This document shows, piece by piece, positions 1 to 12,555 of a DNA stretch of 64,000 nucleotides (the first letter of the stretch is position 1; every line of letters begins with the position of its first letter). The notes beneath the pieces were generated by a model. That model searched no databases. It was given only the letters and a program-made list of their open reading frames with translations, and was not told the DNA's origin. The stretch is from Strix aluco (taxonomy: Eukaryota; Chordata; Aves; Strigiformes; Strigidae), in contig NC_133931.1 of the NCBI RefSeq assembly GCF_031877795.1, positions 131,726,621 to 131,790,620 on the forward strand, in the 5' to 3' direction. The position numbers and the translations under genes are program-made.

Positions 1-180
1 CACAGAACCGACTCAATTGTAATTAATTAGCCAAGAGAGCCTGGCTAACAGGACTACCTGCAGCTAGCGAGGTTAGCTCGTCGGGCTAGTTCACTTTCGG
101 CCCCGGATTGGTTTTTATTAAACCTGGGCACTAAATACACAAGCCCGCACCATTTTTAATAGGCCAAATCATCAAAGCGC
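1..180. promoter_or_regulatory. Candidate homeodomain-rich regulatory element
   Basis: This AT-richer island inside GC-rich spacer carries clustered homeodomain cores: CAATTGTAATTAATTAG at 16-32 and further TTATTAAA and TTTTTAATAGG motifs near 116-163. DLX proteins bind TAATT cores and are known to cross-regulate the DLX5/6 intergenic enhancers. The assignment rests only on motif density and location; cross-species conservation was not tested. Confidence 0.3.
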
Positions 181-819
181 GGTTGCTGCCCCGCCGGTAG
201 CCGCCGGCGGGTTCCGGGTGCGGGGGGGCAACGCCCGGGGCTGGCCCCGTGGCCAGGAGGGCTGCCGGCCCCGGCCCTTGCTGGCCTCCCCCGGCTGCAG
301 CCGCGCTTGGCAGCCCGCAGCCTTTCACTGCTCGCTTTCCTCCCCGGGAATTAATAAAAATAACGCGAGGAAAAGGCAAGGAAAGCTCAGCGGATACCGT
401 GAGGCGAAAGCGCCTATAAAACGCGTTATATGGTGCGTATCGAGAAGACTGTAAAGATTTCCCGGGACGGAGGGCCAGCTCCGCACTCGGGCAGACGATG
501 CCGCTGCAGAGCAGGGAGTCAAGGGGGGATGCGGCCCGGCGAGGCTCGCTGGTCCCCGCTGCAAAGCCGGCCTGAGGTTTAGGCAACCTCTGCGGGACTG
601 CCGAGGGGCAGGCAGCAGCGGGAGAAGAGCGAGGAGCCATCCCCAAGCTCCTCCTTGCCAAGCAGCTTCTGGCCGGGCCCGGGTCCCCGTGCCCTCACCT
701 AAAGGGAAATAACGAGGCGAGGGGCCTGGGAGTTTTTCCCGCAGCCTCGAAGGTCGCGTCCGTGGAAAGTGCTCACACAGACACCCGGGGCGTGGGTGCG
801 TGTCGGGATTTAACGGGTC

Positions 820-1215
820 TGTATTCCTGGCAGATAAACCAATGCTTATCCTCCCCAATCGCATGTAAATAGAGGCACCGCCGAACAAAGAGCAGAAGCA
901 TTTAATTGATGTAACAGATTATCCCTAAAAAAAGAGAGAAAGGGAGGCTTAATGTAAACTCCGCAGTTCCTATTTTCACGGCTCTTGCCTGACCCATAAA
1001 ACAGGTTATTGCGTTACTGCAGGCAACCTCTCCAACGACTGAAAGCAAGAAGAGGGGCTTCTCCCCCACCCCCCGCACCCCGACTTTCCTGAAGCAATAG
1101 ATCTCCTTTCCGTAATCCGCAACCGAACCACCTAAAGTCTGTCAGTCGCAAAATTGCGTGGTAGAATTCTTTAATCGATGCCACATGTGCGATGCACGTT
1201 TGAGGGATACAGCGC
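820..1215. promoter_or_regulatory. Candidate conserved regulatory segment, DLX5/6 interval
   Basis: This low-CpG segment is flanked by CpG-rich DNA. It contains an octamer-like CGCATGTAAATAG (861-873), TTTAATTGATG (900-910), a bicoid/OTX-type GATTATCC (917-924), an ATCGAT palindrome (1175-1180) and a palindromic E-box CACATGTG near 1182-1189. Densely packed, unrelated developmental motifs in non-repetitive sequence are typical of vertebrate enhancers. No conservation data were available, so this is a candidate only. Confidence 0.3.
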
Positions 1216-2717
1216 TGCCGGCGGCGGACGGGCAGCGCCCGGAGGCCCGCGCAGGCAGCGCGCGCCGCGGGGGGGACTGACTTTATGGGGGACCCCGAGG
1301 GGAGCGAGAGGGCGACAGAAATGACTGGCGAGCGGGCTGTCTTCACGCGGTGACAGGTTGGAGGGGGTGGGTTTTTGGGTTTTGGGTTGTTTTTTTTTTC
1401 TTCCCCCCCACCCCCGAGGGAGGGAGGGAGGGGGAGAGAAACCGAGTCACTTGGCGAGGAGGCAGCGCTCTTCTCCGCCTAGCGATGCAGAGATGCCCGG
1501 GCAGGGAGCAGCGGGGGGCTCTTTGGGGAAACGGGGGGGTGTTCCCCTGGTTTCTGTAGGTGGGGGTGGCGGGCAGTCAGCTGCGTGTGTCTGGGTGCGG
1601 GTGTTGCGGGTGTGCGCCCCATCGGGGGCGAGCGCGGGCGGGGGGGGAGGGGGGGTAGGTCTGCTGTGGGTGGGAGAGCCCCAGGGGTGCAGGCAGTGTC
1701 AGGAGCTCTCGATGTGGGGCAGCTGGGGCTGCAGGCTGCTCTGTCTGTGTGTCTGTGTCAGGCCCTGTGGCTCAGCCCTGGAGCCGCTCGGCACCCACAG
1801 GAATGTGGCTCCTCTCGGCTCCCCGAGCTGCCCCGGCTCCGCATGGAAGTGGCCGCCAAGAAAAGAGAAGGGAGGGGAAGAGAAAGAGGGGGGGGGAAAG
1901 AAAAAAAAAAAAACCCGAGCCAGCAATCCGCCTAGCCCAAACCCAGCGTCAGACAAAGGACAGTTCATCCCATCCCTTTCCCGGGGAGGCAAGGGGGGAG
2001 GCCCGCACCAGCCAGGCTCCCTCCGGCCGCCGCCGGAGCCCCGGGGGTGCGCCCGGGCGGGGAGAGGCGCCGGGGTGCCTGCCTGTGTGTTCGGGGACTG
2101 GGGGACAGGAGCATGCCCCTCGGCCCGGGGCGCGCACGAAGGGGCGGGCGGCTGTAAACCCTGGGTGTGCTTTGGGACCGGGGCCGCGGATGCGGGGAGC
2201 CCCGGCAAGGGGCATTTCCTGACCGGGCTCGTCTGCCCTTTCCCGAAGGGGTGCCAGGCTCTCCCCGAGCCACCACCCCAAGGTGGGAGGAGGAGAAAGC
2301 AATCAGGGAGGGTGGACCGGCATGGAAACCGAGCCGAGGTGACTCGGCCGTCTCGGAGAGGGGAGCTGTGCCAGAGCCCAGGCGGCCCGGCCTGCGCCGG
2401 CGGTGGGAATCGCCCTCCCCGCCTGCCGGCATCCCGCCCCCCCGGAGCCGGGCCCGCGCTGGCCCCCGGCCCTCCCGGCCCCTGCAGGTTACCGTAGCCA
2501 AACAGCCCCGCGGCAGCTCCTCAAAGAAAAGGGAGGGTGAGGTGGGTGGGTGGGTGGACCAACCTGGGAAATTGACTTCCACCTCTCATGTCCAAGCCTT
2601 TCTGCAAAGGGAAGGGACCTCGGGGAGAGGAGAATCTTACTGCAAGTTGGAAAAAAAAAATTAATGCTTGTCTAGAGGGAAACGAGGAAAAGAACGGAAG
2701 AAGACGGAAAGGTCGGG

Positions 2718-2718
<1 letters not shown>

Positions 2719-2752
<34 letters not shown>
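2719..2752. repeat. 34-nt T homopolymer
   Basis: An uninterrupted run of 34 T on the plus strand lies in DLX5 downstream DNA. No retrotransposon body with the A-tail polarity of a retrocopy was recognised beside it, so it is called simple sequence. Length at such runs is error-prone in assemblies. Confidence 0.9.
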
Positions 2753-2754
<2 letters not shown>

Positions 2755-3784
2755 ACGGGGTGGAAGTTAGCAGAAGAGACAAAGCCGAGCTCTTCAGCAA
2801 CCCTAGAGTCGCAGAAAGTCCCTGGAACCTTGCGAGTGAGATGGGCAGCGGCCGGTCCCCAGAGCCGCTGAGAGGGCGCGGGGAGCGGCGGGGCACCGGC
2901 GGCGGGCGGCCGCCAGCCGGCAGCGGGCAGGGGGGGGCAGCCGCCGGCGGCCCCCGCCGCCCTGTCTCCGGCACCCACGCACCCCTCCCCGGCGTGCAGG
3001 GAGCAGCTTTACCGAACAAACTGTTCTATTGTACTGCAAGCCATTTACCAACCCCCAAACCTGTTACAAAGCAACAACCCCGGGCTTCTTTCTTTGGGGA
3101 GAAAACACGCACACACGCACTCACCCTCACGCACACGCACAAAACATGGCAGGCAGGAGCGGAGGGAGAAGAAAGGAGGGGGGGCGGCGGGGGGGAAGAC
3201 TAGAGACAGGTAAGTGCGCCCCGGGGCAGGAGCGTGCCTTTTCAGGCCTCGCCTGCCAGCCCTGCCAGCGCTCTCCCCGCCATCCTCGGGTGACAGGGGG
3301 AAATTTTTTATCTCGGGGAGTCTTCAAGCGACGCCTTTGTCACAGCCACTGCTGCCGCCTTACCCCGCACGGCCGCGAATTCCCAGCGCGGTTCCCCGCT
3401 CCCACCCCCCCGCTCCCGGGAGAAAGGGGGGGCCCCCGCGGGAACGTGCGCCGCTGTGGGGGCCCCGTGGGCCGGTTGCTGCCGGGCAAAGCCCGGCGTT
3501 TCTGCTGGCAGAGGGGTCTACGCGCGGTGCGTGTCTCCACGCGAGTGCTCCGAGCCCGTGGGCAGCGCTCAGGCCACCTCGATGAAGCCGTGCCCCCATC
3601 CCCTGCCCGGTGCACCGGGCAGCGCTGGTGAGGGCTCCGCCGCCCGGTTTTTTCCCTAAATCGTGTCGCTAGAGATTAAAACAAAAAATAAAAGTACCTC
3701 CGCGAAGTCCCTCCTTCAGCCGGAGCCGCCGCAGGCTTTTACCAGGAGCAAGGGGAGCGGGGGCCTCATTTTATCCTTTTCTCC

Positions 3785-3910
3785 TATTTAGTGGCTCCCT
3801 TTGACGGAAACGTAATTTGTATAATTAGCCGAGCGCACACGGGCGACTGATGGGCTGTGGAGTGTGCAGCTCTCGACGCTAATTGCTCTCAGGAAAGGAT
3901 TCAGAGCGGC
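3785..3910. promoter_or_regulatory. Candidate homeodomain-site cluster downstream of DLX5
   Basis: The segment has GTAATTTGTATAATTAGCC at about 3811-3829 and GCTAATTGC at about 3879-3887, two well-formed homeodomain cores in otherwise GC-rich DNA about 400 bp beyond the DLX5 poly(A) signal. It is a plausible piece of a shared DLX5/6 enhancer, based only on motif content and position. Confidence 0.25.
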
Positions 3911-4097
3911 TCAAGGCGAGAGATTTGCTTTCTAGCGCCAGGATGGGCACTTTTCGCTTCGCTTAAACCACCGTGCGATAAGGTGTAAGCGGTCTTGCAA
4001 AAGCCCTTTTTCCAGCGGGGAGGGAGCATCGCCGCCCCTCGGCTCGCCCGTGGGTACCTACAGGGGCCAGATCCTGCCAACACGCCCGGGCTGCGGT

Positions 4098-4120
4098 GGC
4101 ACGGCACGGCACGGCACGGC
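4098..4120. repeat. (GGCAC)n short tandem repeat
   Basis: Four and a half copies of the 5-mer GGCAC lie just beyond the DLX5 3' end. This is a simple repeat with no visible function. Confidence 0.85.
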
Positions 4121-4186
4121 GACTCCCAGGATCAGACCCCTCGAAATCCCTCTTTCCTCGCTCTCTGCAAGCAAATTGGCATTATC

Positions 4187-4208
4187 ATTATTATTATTAT
4201 TATTATTT
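4187..4208. repeat. (ATT)n microsatellite
   Basis: About seven ATT units lie roughly 60 bp past the DLX5 poly(A) signals, in the downstream flank of the transcript. Confidence 0.85.
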
Positions 4209-4249
4209 TCCCTCTTATTAATAGAAGAAGGGGTGATTTGGAAACGTTT

Positions 4250-4617
4250 CTCGTGGTCGAAATAATTTTATTTTATTCAGAATATACAGTTTAATTCCTC
4301 TATCTACAATTATTTACAGGGTTAAAATAACATTGAAAAAAAGTCTCTGGAAAAGTTGAGGTCATAGATTTCAAGGCACCATTGATAGTGTCCACAGCTG
4401 AGCCAAAAAATGTCCGTATTGTATAAAAAAGTGTTTCCTTTGAAATGCAATAAGTTACATGCACAAGCTTTACACATTTTAATCTTTTTGTTTGTTTCTT
4501 TTCCCTTTTAAAAATCCCCCATATGCATTCCTTTCGTTATTATTCCTTAACAGTAAAACACAGGAGTCCAAGGAACAACAAAAAAAAATTAAAAAATAAA
4601 ATAATAAGGGTCAGACT
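4250..4617 (-). other. DLX5: DLX5 3' UTR with paired Pumilio-type sites
   Basis: This is the presumed 3' UTR between the TAG stop and the poly(A) signals. It is AT-rich, unlike the GC-rich coding exons. In transcript sense it has TGTAAATA (4318-4311) and TGTAGATA (4308-4301), both matching the Pumilio element TGTANATA and only 2 nt apart, 24-34 nt upstream of the first AATAAA. The motif is established; regulation of DLX5 by Pumilio here is inference. The end coordinate is estimated. Confidence 0.6.
4267..4277 (-). terminator. DLX5: DLX5 tandem poly(A) signals
   Basis: On the minus strand two overlapping AATAAA hexamers occur (plus-strand TTTATT at 4267-4272 and 4272-4277), about 340 nt after the DLX5 stop codon. 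Cleavage would be expected 10-30 nt further on, near 4240-4260. A 3' UTR of about 360 nt fits a compact DLX5 transcript. No transcript data confirm the site. Confidence 0.7.
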
Positions 4618-6910
<2,293 letters not shown>

Positions 6911-6959
6911 CTAAGCAGACATGTCTGGGGGAGGAGGCTGCGGCGCTGTGTCTGTCTCC

Positions 6960-7080
6960 GGCAGACTGCTGGCTGGGGCGCAGCATAGGCTTGGTTAAAT
7001 CCTTAATTGCGCTCTTACGCACAGCAGGGTGGATCGGGTTCCATTGGCCAGAGCAATCGGGAGCAGCGACACCCTAACTC
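6960..7080 (-). promoter_or_regulatory. DLX5: DLX5 proximal promoter
   Basis: The segment lies about 100-220 bp upstream of the DLX5 start codon. On the minus strand it carries a CCAAT motif (GGCCAATGG, plus-strand 7042-7050), a second inverted CCAAT-like site near 7053-7058, a homeodomain-like CAATTAAGG at about 7002-7010, and a TATA-like GGATTTAACC (7002-6993). The CCAAT-to-TATA spacing suggests initiation near 6960-6975 and a 5' UTR of roughly 100 nt. The start site itself is not visible in sequence alone. Confidence 0.5.
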
Positions 7081-7114
7081 GTCCAACTAGTTTAGCACAA
7101 CAAAGCTTTGGCTT

Positions 7115-7171
7115 AAAAAAAAAAAAAAAAAGAAAAAAAAAAGGAAAAAAAAAAGGGAGAAAAAAAAAAAA
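7115..7171. repeat. A-rich low-complexity tract upstream of DLX5
   Basis: A57-like sequence interrupted by a few G lies 35 bp upstream of the inferred DLX5 promoter. It would resist nucleosome wrapping and is prone to length error. There is no retroelement body beside it. Confidence 0.85.
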
Positions 7172-9194
7172 GTCCCATTCAAGCTCTTTTAAAGTGAATA
7201 CCACCAGCAATCTCCGAGCCGGCGCGGCGCGATCGGGAGGTTTCCGGCTCCCGCCCCCCGCAGCCCGGTGCCCCGCACCGCCAGCCCGCAGCGCCCGGGG
7301 GGGGGCGGCCGCCGCGCCGCTGGGCTCAGCCGGCCCGGCCGGTCCCCCCGGGCCGCCTCGGTGGCCCGGGAACAAGGCGCCGGGCGCTCCGCGTTCCCAG
7401 CGCGATTTCTGATCTGGCGGCGATAACCACGAGCGTCTCACCCGGGGTGTTTCGCTCAGACCGTCCTCCCTCTCCGGGGGGACGCCGTCCGGCACCTCCC
7501 GTTCAACGAAGTAAATCAACTTACCCCCCCACTCCACTCCAAACCCCTGAATTTTAGTTACATCATTTCCTGCGCCGAAGACCCTAGCCCGGCCCGGAGC
7601 TAGGCGGGAGGCTCCCGGCAGGACGCCCTGCCGTGGAGGGGGTGGGGGGAGCTGCTGGGGGCACTGGTGGCACCAGGAGGCCTAGGGGTACCCACCCCGC
7701 GGGTTTCGCGAAGGGCGACCTGGCTGTGGGACGGTGACCGCGGGCGGAGACCCCCCGGCCCCCCTCCAGGTGCGCCCGTGGCCGCTCGGCCCCACGCGTG
7801 GCCGCTCCTCAGCGCCCCGTGGCGATGCTCGCCACCTGGTCCGGCTCCGGGCCGGGGTCAGATGCCCGACCCGAGGGGAGCTCAGCTCACCCTCCCGCGT
7901 GGGCAGGACCACTGCGAGGCCGCCGCGGGGCTTCTCTGCTTGGAGGTCGTCCCAAGAGCCCACTTCCCAGTTGACAGCCCCCCAAAAGTGGCTGGCGCTG
8001 TGCGGGGGTGTCCCCCCGCAGCACCCCGACCAGCAGCACCCTCCTTCGCCGGCACCCGGTTTTCCGCGCCCGTCCGCACCCCCGGGTCCCGGGCGGTGGG
8101 CTCTGCGGCTGGGCCGGAGCGAGCCACGGGCTGGCGATGCCCGTCCCCGGTGATTTTACAGCAGCGTTGCAAAAAAATGGATCAGATTTTACTAGACACT
8201 AAGGAAAACAAATAAAAGGCTGTTTTCAGTGACCTGGAGTTGTAGATTTTTCTGAAGTTGTTTACTCTCCAGATTTAGCCTGTTTGCTCACCGAAGATCT
8301 CCCAGCCAGCTGGGTAACACTTGTAACACAACCGTGCATGTTGTACTTGAGCTTATTGTTTGCTTTGGAAATGTCCACAGCTCATATAAAATCACATTAA
8401 ACAAATCCCTAAGCATTTCATTATACGAATCACTTACTTAAATCCGTTGGAAATCTCTCTCTCCCCCCCTTTATTTTTTTTTTTCTAAAGAGAGGAACTG
8501 GAGAGGGGTATATGTTTACGACTTGGGGAGGGGGGAAGTAAGTTTATTAAGGCTCCCAATTTGCATCCAGTTGGAAGGGACGATAGAGATTTTAAACAGA
8601 CGAGGAGGGGAGAGGGTGGTGGTGGTGAGAAGCCCATTTGTGTCATAAATTCCAGGGCACTTCAACACGTCCGGGCAGGAAGGTGCCGTTTGAAGGGAGA
8701 AAACCGGAGGGGACCGGGGCGCTGGTGTCGCACCCGGCCCCGGCAGCGCCCGGAGCCGCGGCGGGTCCCGGCCGGGCCGTCCTGACACGCCGCTTTTGCC
8801 CCTCACCGGGGAAATCTTGAAGGGTTTCCCGCAGCAGAGAAAGTTTGCTCGTGTTTTATTCAGAAGGAAGGCGGAGGGGGGGGAGGAAGTTTCGATATTA
8901 AAAGAAAAAAAAAAAGACAGAAATCCACCAGATACAACCGCAAAACCCCCAAGCTGATATTTTTTTTTCTTTCTTTTGAAGGCGTCCGCAGCCGTTGCAG
9001 TCCGAGCGAGGATTACCGAGCTGAGGACGTACAAATCCGCCTGTTGGCGGGTTTCCTGCCCCCCGTCCTCCCCAGCCCGAACCCGATTTTCTTGACTTTC
9101 TGCTGTTTTTTTCCCCCAGCGGTTTTTATTTAACACATCCGGCGGGGAGCGAGCCTTTCAGAGGGAGCCGGAGTCTGTTTTCTATTGCACAATA
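7172..9194. other. DLX5 upstream CpG-rich flank
   Basis: No gene is seen. CpG-rich DNA (about 7220-7500, 7610-8150 and 8690-8790) alternates with AT-richer, non-repetitive DNA at 8220-8470. The latter contains TTGTTTAC- and TTATTGTTTGC-type forkhead/SOX motifs and could be a regulatory element. Open frames follow GC content and lack family features. Confidence 0.6.
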
Positions 9195-9860
9195 TGCTCA
9201 TTGTTTACCGGCACATGCCCGCCGCGCCGCCCCAGCGGCCGCCCGGGGCCCCCGCGGCCCTTTCGGGCCCCGGCCCCGCTAAACCCGCGGGGCGGGGGGC
9301 GGCGGGGGGGTGCCGGGGGGGCGCGGGGGGAGTTGTCCCGCCGCCGCGGCCGGTCCCGGGGCGCGGGGGCGCCGCGGCCACGTCGTAGGCGCGCTGCGGC
9401 CGTGCCCGTGACAAGAGCGCCACGGTGTGGGCGCGCGGGCGCAGCGCCGCCGCGCTACCTGCGCGCTCCCCGCCCCCCCCGCCCCGCCGCCGCCGCCGCC
9501 GCCCCCGCCGGGCCCAGACTGAGCGGCGGCGGCGGCCGCGGAGCCGGGCGGCCCCGCCAGCGCTGCGTCCCCGCAGGGCACGGGCACCGGGGCGCGGGAG
9601 CCGCCGCCGGACAACGCGGCGATTGTTCCCGGCCGGCCGCGGCGGGGAGCTGCCGCGGAGGCAGCGCTGGGGGCCCCCGGCCGAGCCCCGCGGCGGGACG
9701 GGGCGCGGTGTCCCGGCCGGTGCCCGCCGGCCGGCCCGGCCCGGCCGTGGCTGGGGAGCGGCCCGGCGGCCGGAGCCCCGCGGAAGGGCTGCCCGGAGGG
9801 CGGGGGTGCGGGGGTCTCTCCGTCCTCCCTCGCTCGGCAGCGCTTTGTTTCCAGCCAACG
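9195..9860. promoter_or_regulatory. Gene-free (orphan) CpG island upstream of DLX5
   Basis: About 660 bp are extremely GC-rich with very frequent CG dinucleotides, comparable to the SDHAF3 promoter island, but no recognisable protein-coding exon starts in it. Its left border holds CTATTGCACAATATGCTC and a forkhead-like TTGTTTACC (9184-9210). On the minus strand CGCGCAGGTAGCG near 9455-9467 resembles a splice donor. It may be the promoter of a non-coding transcript or a distal DLX5 control island. The function is inferred. Confidence 0.6.
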
Positions 9861-12154
9861 AGCGAAGGATTTCGGATGAAGCCGCTCAGACTTTTGGATG
9901 AAATCTTGCAATTGTTCAGAGAAAAATCTTTCACTTTCTGGATAAAATATTCGCGTTTGGGCACCGAGTTTTTGCTGGAAACTTTATTTCCATGGAAATT
10001 GCTGGCAAAGAATGAAAGGAATTTTTTTCCCCCCTTCTTTAAAACAAACCCCAAACAGCCCTACACAGTGGAAACATGGTTTAACTCTTTTTTTACAGCA
10101 TCAGAAAATGGTGATTTCCAAACAACTTCAGCAACGGAGGGCTTTCCTGGCGCTCCAGTGCATCGTTTTAGGCTTAGGACTTGTTTGCCTAGGGGAGTAT
10201 TTCCAGAATAGGGAGGCAAAGGGATTGAAAATCCTTGTTATTTTCACCTAAGGCTGGGCAAAAAAAATGACATCTGCTTCAAAGTAAAAATCTTCTCATG
10301 TTTAGTATGGGCAAAAGCTAGCAGGAATCCAGTGGAGAGGGCTAGCGAACTACCCAGAAGGATGCTCACAGGGCAGTGATAAGAGAGGAAAATTCAGGAA
10401 AGGATTCAGGCAAAGAAACAATTGGGAGCAGGGCAGGAGAAATAAACCCAACAGAAAACCCAGGGAGAGAGTCTAGGACTTTTTTCTCTGATTTCAGGAG
10501 CTTTCTGCAGAGCCTCTGGCTATGGGTACAGCTGGTTTAGGGAGAGGAAAACGGGCAGTTCTCCACCTAGGCGTGACATGCTCTGCTTTGGAGAACTTAG
10601 GTCCTACCAAAAGAAAAGGAGGTTTTGTGCTCCTGTGAAGGTCACCATTCGTGTTGATGGAAGGATGCACGTGTGACCTTGGGCTCGAAGCCTGACTGGT
10701 CTCTCAAGCACTGGGGTAGGTGTTGTTTTTGCCTTCCATTCTGAAGCATTCACTAGGCTTCAGTCATTTCAGCCTTTTCTCTTCCCGTTGCTTGCGTGTG
10801 CCCAGGAAACGCTGGGCCTCTAGTTAACGAAACGAACCTGTCACTTCGGCATTTCCACAACTGATGGACTCACTGCCGGTGTTGGCCGCAGTCTGGGCTT
10901 TGCTGGCCTCGCTTGTTCGGCCTGTAAATTGCACTGCGCATAAAACCCATGACGTACAATGTTAAGAATTAGATTTTGCTTTTTAGGGCAAATTGTGGCT
11001 GTCTTTTTTACTTGTCAAGAAGCTGACATGAGAAGCTTACCCTTGCACCTAACCCCCCAATTGCACTGACATGACTGAAGGGAGGAGCCAGGGCTCCTTG
11101 TTAGCATCAGCTGTAGCAGACTGAGCTGAATGTGCAGGACAAAATGATATTAAGAGATTCATGGAGATGCAAGACCCCTGCCTGCAGCCCCCGCTTCCCT
11201 CCTTTTTCAGGGTGTGCCTGCCAGGGTCACTGAGGGGTTGCTTAGCTGTTTCTTGATGTACAACAACCTTCCCAAGGCAGGGTATTGCCTGGCAGTCACA
11301 GTCCAGCCGTGGCCTGCCCCTCCAGAATGGGAAATACTCAATGAACTCACCCATTCCCTTCCCTTTTGAAGCTCTGTCCACATGAGCTCATGGGGCAGAT
11401 GGGAACTCTTGTTGTTCTTCGATTCAAGGGCTCAACATGGATGTGACCCATCTTTATAAACAAAGAGATCTACTCTGGGCTGGGCAGGATGTTTCAGGAA
11501 AAGCCCATCCCAGTCTTTTTTCCCATTTCCAGCCCATGTACTTCCATCATGGTGTAACACTGGCCTCTTTCTGAGGTCATGGAGGCCAGCAGAGAAACAT
11601 CATCAGAAAACCCAACTTCTCCCAACTGAGTTGTTCTTCTACCTGCCCGCTCCCCAGGTAGCTGGGTGTTGTTATTCCAGGAGCTGTAGGTACTTCTACT
11701 GATGTGAGGCCCAGTGGTTTCCAAGAAAGACAAGACATAAACCAGATGGAGCCATCTTCAGATCTGCAGTTTGGGTCAGCAGCGAGAGCTGCAGAAGCAT
11801 GGCTCCCTGCGCAGTTGCCTGAGGTTTCCATAACAGATGTTTGAGGATGGATCTGGAGCTACATGAGAAAAACTGCTGCTGGAGGTACTGCCCTGACGCA
11901 GAGCATAAGCCAGCACTGCTGGAGAGCTGGATGTAAAAGCTCTCTTTGCCAGAAACACTCCCTAGAAAATATTTGGGCCAGCTGCCCTTGCTGCCTGACT
12001 GCGGTGGCACGGGCAGGGTGCTGCAGAGGTCTGGCACGGCAGTCGGAGTGATGGTGGCAGTGGCACGCTGGGAAGGGCCTCCGACCAAGAACAGAGGAGG
12101 AAAGAACCTCAGCCGTGGCGGCAGGAGGGAACGACTTCAGGAAATTCAGCGTCC

Positions 12155-12222
12155 TGGATGAGTGGGCAGCTGGGCTGGATGACTGTAATGATCTTTTCAG
12201 GCCTTAAAATTTATTACTGTAG
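12155..12222 (+). mobile_element. Degenerate CR1 3' tail
   Basis: The stretch GGGCTGGATGACTGTAATG, followed by a CCTTAAAATTTATTA-type ending, matches the usual CR1 3' end layout (a GGCTGGATGATCT... block, then pyrimidine-rich CCTT... and AAAATCTATGA). It is strongly diverged and 5'-truncated. The strand is inferred from this order. Confidence 0.45.
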
Positions 12223-12530
12223 CTTTTAGCTCTAAGTAGCCAAAGGCAGTTGCTCCTCAAGGAATAGGTTGATTCATCTCCAGTACGGCCATTTGCTCTG
12301 CTTATTCTCTCGCGCCTGTCACATCTCCTTCAGCCGTAACTCACTTCTCGGCCTCTCAGATAGGAGCAGGGTCGCTGCCTCTCTGCGGGACTTCAGATGT
12401 GAGATAAATCCCTTTGCATCCCAATGCCGCAGGAATGCTTTCCCAGATCTCTGACATCCCTGTTAAAAGATGACCAGTCAAAGAATTTAGGGCGTAGCTC
12501 TTCAGGCCCTTTGGTGTGTTTTCAGCAGAG

Positions 12531-12555
12531 CAGGGCAGGGCAGGGCAGGGCAGGG
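12531..12555. repeat. (CAGGG)5 short tandem repeat
   Basis: Five perfect copies of CAGGG occur within AT-average spacer. This is a simple repeat. Confidence 0.9.

Larger units (their letters stand above)
1..4244. other. DLX5 downstream (DLX5/DLX6) intergenic spacer
   Basis: There is no supportable coding region here. The stretch is GC- and CpG-rich, especially 180-660, 1220-1350, 1480-2500 and 2850-3660, with long homopolymers, so the many open frames are composition artefacts. It lies just past the DLX5 poly(A) signals. In vertebrates DLX5 and DLX6 are convergent neighbours separated by a few kb holding shared forebrain and branchial-arch enhancers (known as I56i and I56ii in mouse). This spacer should therefore be that interval, with DLX6 off the left edge. 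That placement is synteny-based inference; I did not recognise DLX6 coding sequence or identify the enhancers by alignment. Confidence 0.7.

Noticed and set aside
405-440. TATA-like CTATAAAA at about 414-421 as a promoter
   Set aside because: A single TATA match with no downstream gene or splice donor is not enough to call a promoter.
1358-2497. 379-codon open frame in the DLX5/6 spacer
   Set aside because: It is a low-complexity Gly/Pro/Arg translation of GC-rich DNA, with overlapping open frames on both strands and no family resemblance.
9201-10211. 336-codon plus-strand open frame and 200-217-codon minus-strand frames across the CpG island
   Set aside because: Open frames on both strands at once are expected where stop codons are depleted by GC content. 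The products are Arg/Ala/Pro/Gly-rich with no domain.
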